Source: Larsenimonas salina (GTDB lineage Bacteria; Pseudomonadota; Gammaproteobacteria; Pseudomonadales; Halomonadaceae). Taken from it: a stretch of DNA of 64,000 bases. The stretch's first letter is position 1. The number at the start of each line of letters is the position of its first letter. The DNA lies in NCBI RefSeq assembly GCF_023736155.1, contig NZ_JAMLJJ010000001.1, positions 558,001-622,000 on the forward strand, written 5' to 3'. Below the pieces are notes generated by a model. The model saw only the letters and a program-made list of their open reading frames with translations. It searched no databases and was not told where the DNA came from. This document shows, one piece after another, positions 63,079-64,000 of the stretch. The position numbers and the translations under genes were made by a program.

Positions 63079-63975
63079 TCACTGACTGCACAAGCGGCAG
63101 TCATCGGGCAGTACGATGTTGACAGCACCGGCCTTGACCGAGCACTCGAGCGTAGTGACCTCATGCGCCTCGCCATCGAGGTTGAGCGGAAATTTCTGCT
63201 CGCTTTCAAACGTCACCCAGGCCGTCTTGAAATACCGCACGAAACGTCCGTCCGGGCCGAGCGCCTCCATTTCCTTGACCACTGCAGGGATATTGCGATA
63301 GCCGAACGTATCAACGATCAGCACATCCAACAAACCGTCATCGATCTGGGCATGCGGGGTCAATTCCTGGCTCCCCCCCGCCTGACGACCATTGCCGATG
63401 GCAAGCACCATCGCATCGACCGTGCAGGAACCACCGTCCCAACGCAGTTCACCGCGGTAGGGTTCGAAACTCCAAAACCGCATGGCACCGACCAGCGAAT
63501 ATGCGCCACCGCCCAGCATCTTCTTCAAAAGCGGGGGCGTCGAGGTGGTGATCTTGGCGCCAAAGCCCCCCGAGAGCATGTTCAGAAAGAAAAGCTCATC
63601 GAGCTTGCCCACATCCACTGACCGGGGATGCCCTTTTAGCGCCAGTGTCAGCGCCTCAAGCGGCTCGGTAGGAAGCGTTGCCGCGGTTGCGAAATCATTG
63701 GCGGTCCCCATCGGGATAATGCCAAGTTCGGGGCGCTTGTCCGAGGACACCTGCATCAGCCCGTTGACCGCCTCGTTCAGGGTGCCATCCCCGCCACCAA
63801 CGATGATTCGAGTCACGCCTTCCTCGGCGGCCTCCTGAATGAAGCGGGCCACGTCACCGCCTTCCCAGCTGACTCGAACGTCAAGCGAATACCCCTGCTC
63901 GCGCATGGTGGTCACCGCTTGACGCAGTGGTTCCTCTCCTGCTGTTTTGCCGTTCAACAGCAAACGAAGCGTCAT
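63079..63975 (-). CDS. YegS-like lipid kinase (diacylglycerol-kinase family)
   Basis: 298 residues. GGGDGTLNEAVNGLMQ near 60 is the catalytic glycine/Asp motif; MGTANDFATAATLPTEPLEA near 92 and IDDGLLDVLIVDTFGYR near 215 are family landmarks. It transfers phosphate from ATP to a lipid (YegS acts on phosphatidylglycerol in vitro; true substrate uncertain). AAGGAG is eight bases before the ATG. It is cotranscribed with the deaminase gene just downstream; no functional link is clear. Confidence 0.92.
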   Translation of the reverse strand: MTLRLLLNGKTAGEEPLRQAVTTMREQGYSLDVRVSWEGGDVARFIQEAAEEGVTRIIVGGGDGTLNEAVNGLMQVSSDKRPELGIIPMGTANDFATAATLPTEPLEALTLALKGHPRSVDVGKLDELFFLNMLSGGFGAKITTSTPPLLKKMLGGGAYSLVGAMRFWSFEPYRGELRWDGGSCTVDAMVLAIGNGRQAGGSQELTPHAQIDDGLLDVLIVDTFGYRNIPAVVKEMEALGPDGRFVRYFKTAWVTFESEQKFPLNLDGEAHEVTTLECSVKAGAVNIVLPDDCRLCSQ

Positions 63976-64000
63976 TTTCGTTCTCCTTGCTTACCGGTAT

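Noticed and set aside
1-64000. tRNA, rRNA, CRISPR, insertion-sequence or prophage signals
   Set aside because: None recognised by eye: no regularly spaced repeats, no transposase or integrase motifs, and no tRNA-like cloverleaf noticed. A tRNA and repeat scan would be decisive.

Overview
The window looks like a continuous piece of core chromosome from a GC-rich, probably moderately halophilic gammaproteobacterium. Gene content and order suggest Halomonadaceae (Halomonas, Chromohalobacter or Kushneria type). The strongest sign is the minus-strand block leuC-leuD-leuB-asd-fimV-truA-trpF-accD-folC-dedD-cvpA-purF-metZ, whose order I recall from Pseudomonas and relatives, with the accD-folC-dedD-cvpA-purF core also found in E. 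coli. A KtrAB potassium system, a CPA1 antiporter, a sodium-coupled NSS transporter and cyclopropane-fatty-acid synthase fit a salt-adapted cell. This assignment is inference; no rRNA or marker search was possible. I saw no rRNA, tRNA, insertion sequence, prophage, integrase or CRISPR array, and no gene-free stretch longer than 300 bases.

Layout. 1-7.2 kb: a divergent gene fragment, the YdiJ flavin/Fe-S dehydrogenase, a CPA1 antiporter, NupC and the corrinoid adenosyltransferase BtuR. 7.2-10.3 kb: a siderophore-type binding protein and a BesA/IroE-like esterase, probably iron-related, then a SIMPL-domain protein. 10.4-17.7 kb: NSS transporter, KtrA/KtrB, ArgP, a small lipoprotein, a thiamine-binding MTH1187 protein with a terminator-like leader, Cfa and a MarR regulator. 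17.9-22.1 kb: aromatic aminotransferase, MATE pump, a secreted protein with a divergent LysR regulator. 22.2-37.0 kb: the conserved biosynthetic block (methionine, purine, fatty acid, folate, tryptophan, tRNA modification, FimV, aspartate semialdehyde, leucine), with a divergent LysR gene at its head. 37.2-46.1 kb: Tsx-like porin, CysE, AroC, PrmB, Smr protein, a patatin/hydrolase pair and an AEC transporter. 46.1-54.6 kb: ABM-domain protein, SixA, GpsA, SelO, a QseBC/PmrAB-type two-component system, a Bax-like glucosaminidase and HtpG. 54.6-64 kb: two hotdog thioesterases with a YkvA protein, Slt, ExoD, a CDF/TM2 pair, a GNAT/2-oxoglutarate oxygenase pair, a cold-shock protein, a Met/Asp/Ser-rich lipoprotein, a yeast-type cytosine deaminase and a YegS-like lipid kinase.

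How it works together. Nucleoside and base salvage is spread over three loci: Tsx (outer membrane), NupC (inner membrane) and cytosine deaminase. Amino-acid and cofactor synthesis dominates the middle. Many neighbours are tightly packed, with TAATG, ATGA or abutting TAA-ATG junctions that imply translational coupling. Convergent genes are often separated by clear hairpin/T-tract terminators.

I found no obvious large undescribed system. The items most worth a second look are the yeast-type cytosine deaminase, the terminator-like hairpin in the leader of the thiamine-binding gene, the Met/Asp/Ser-rich lipoprotein, the duplicated TM2 protein coupled to a CDF transporter, the coupled GNAT/2OG-oxygenase pair, a possible 29-residue membrane protein before the AEC transporter, and the Shine-Dalgarno-free start of argP.
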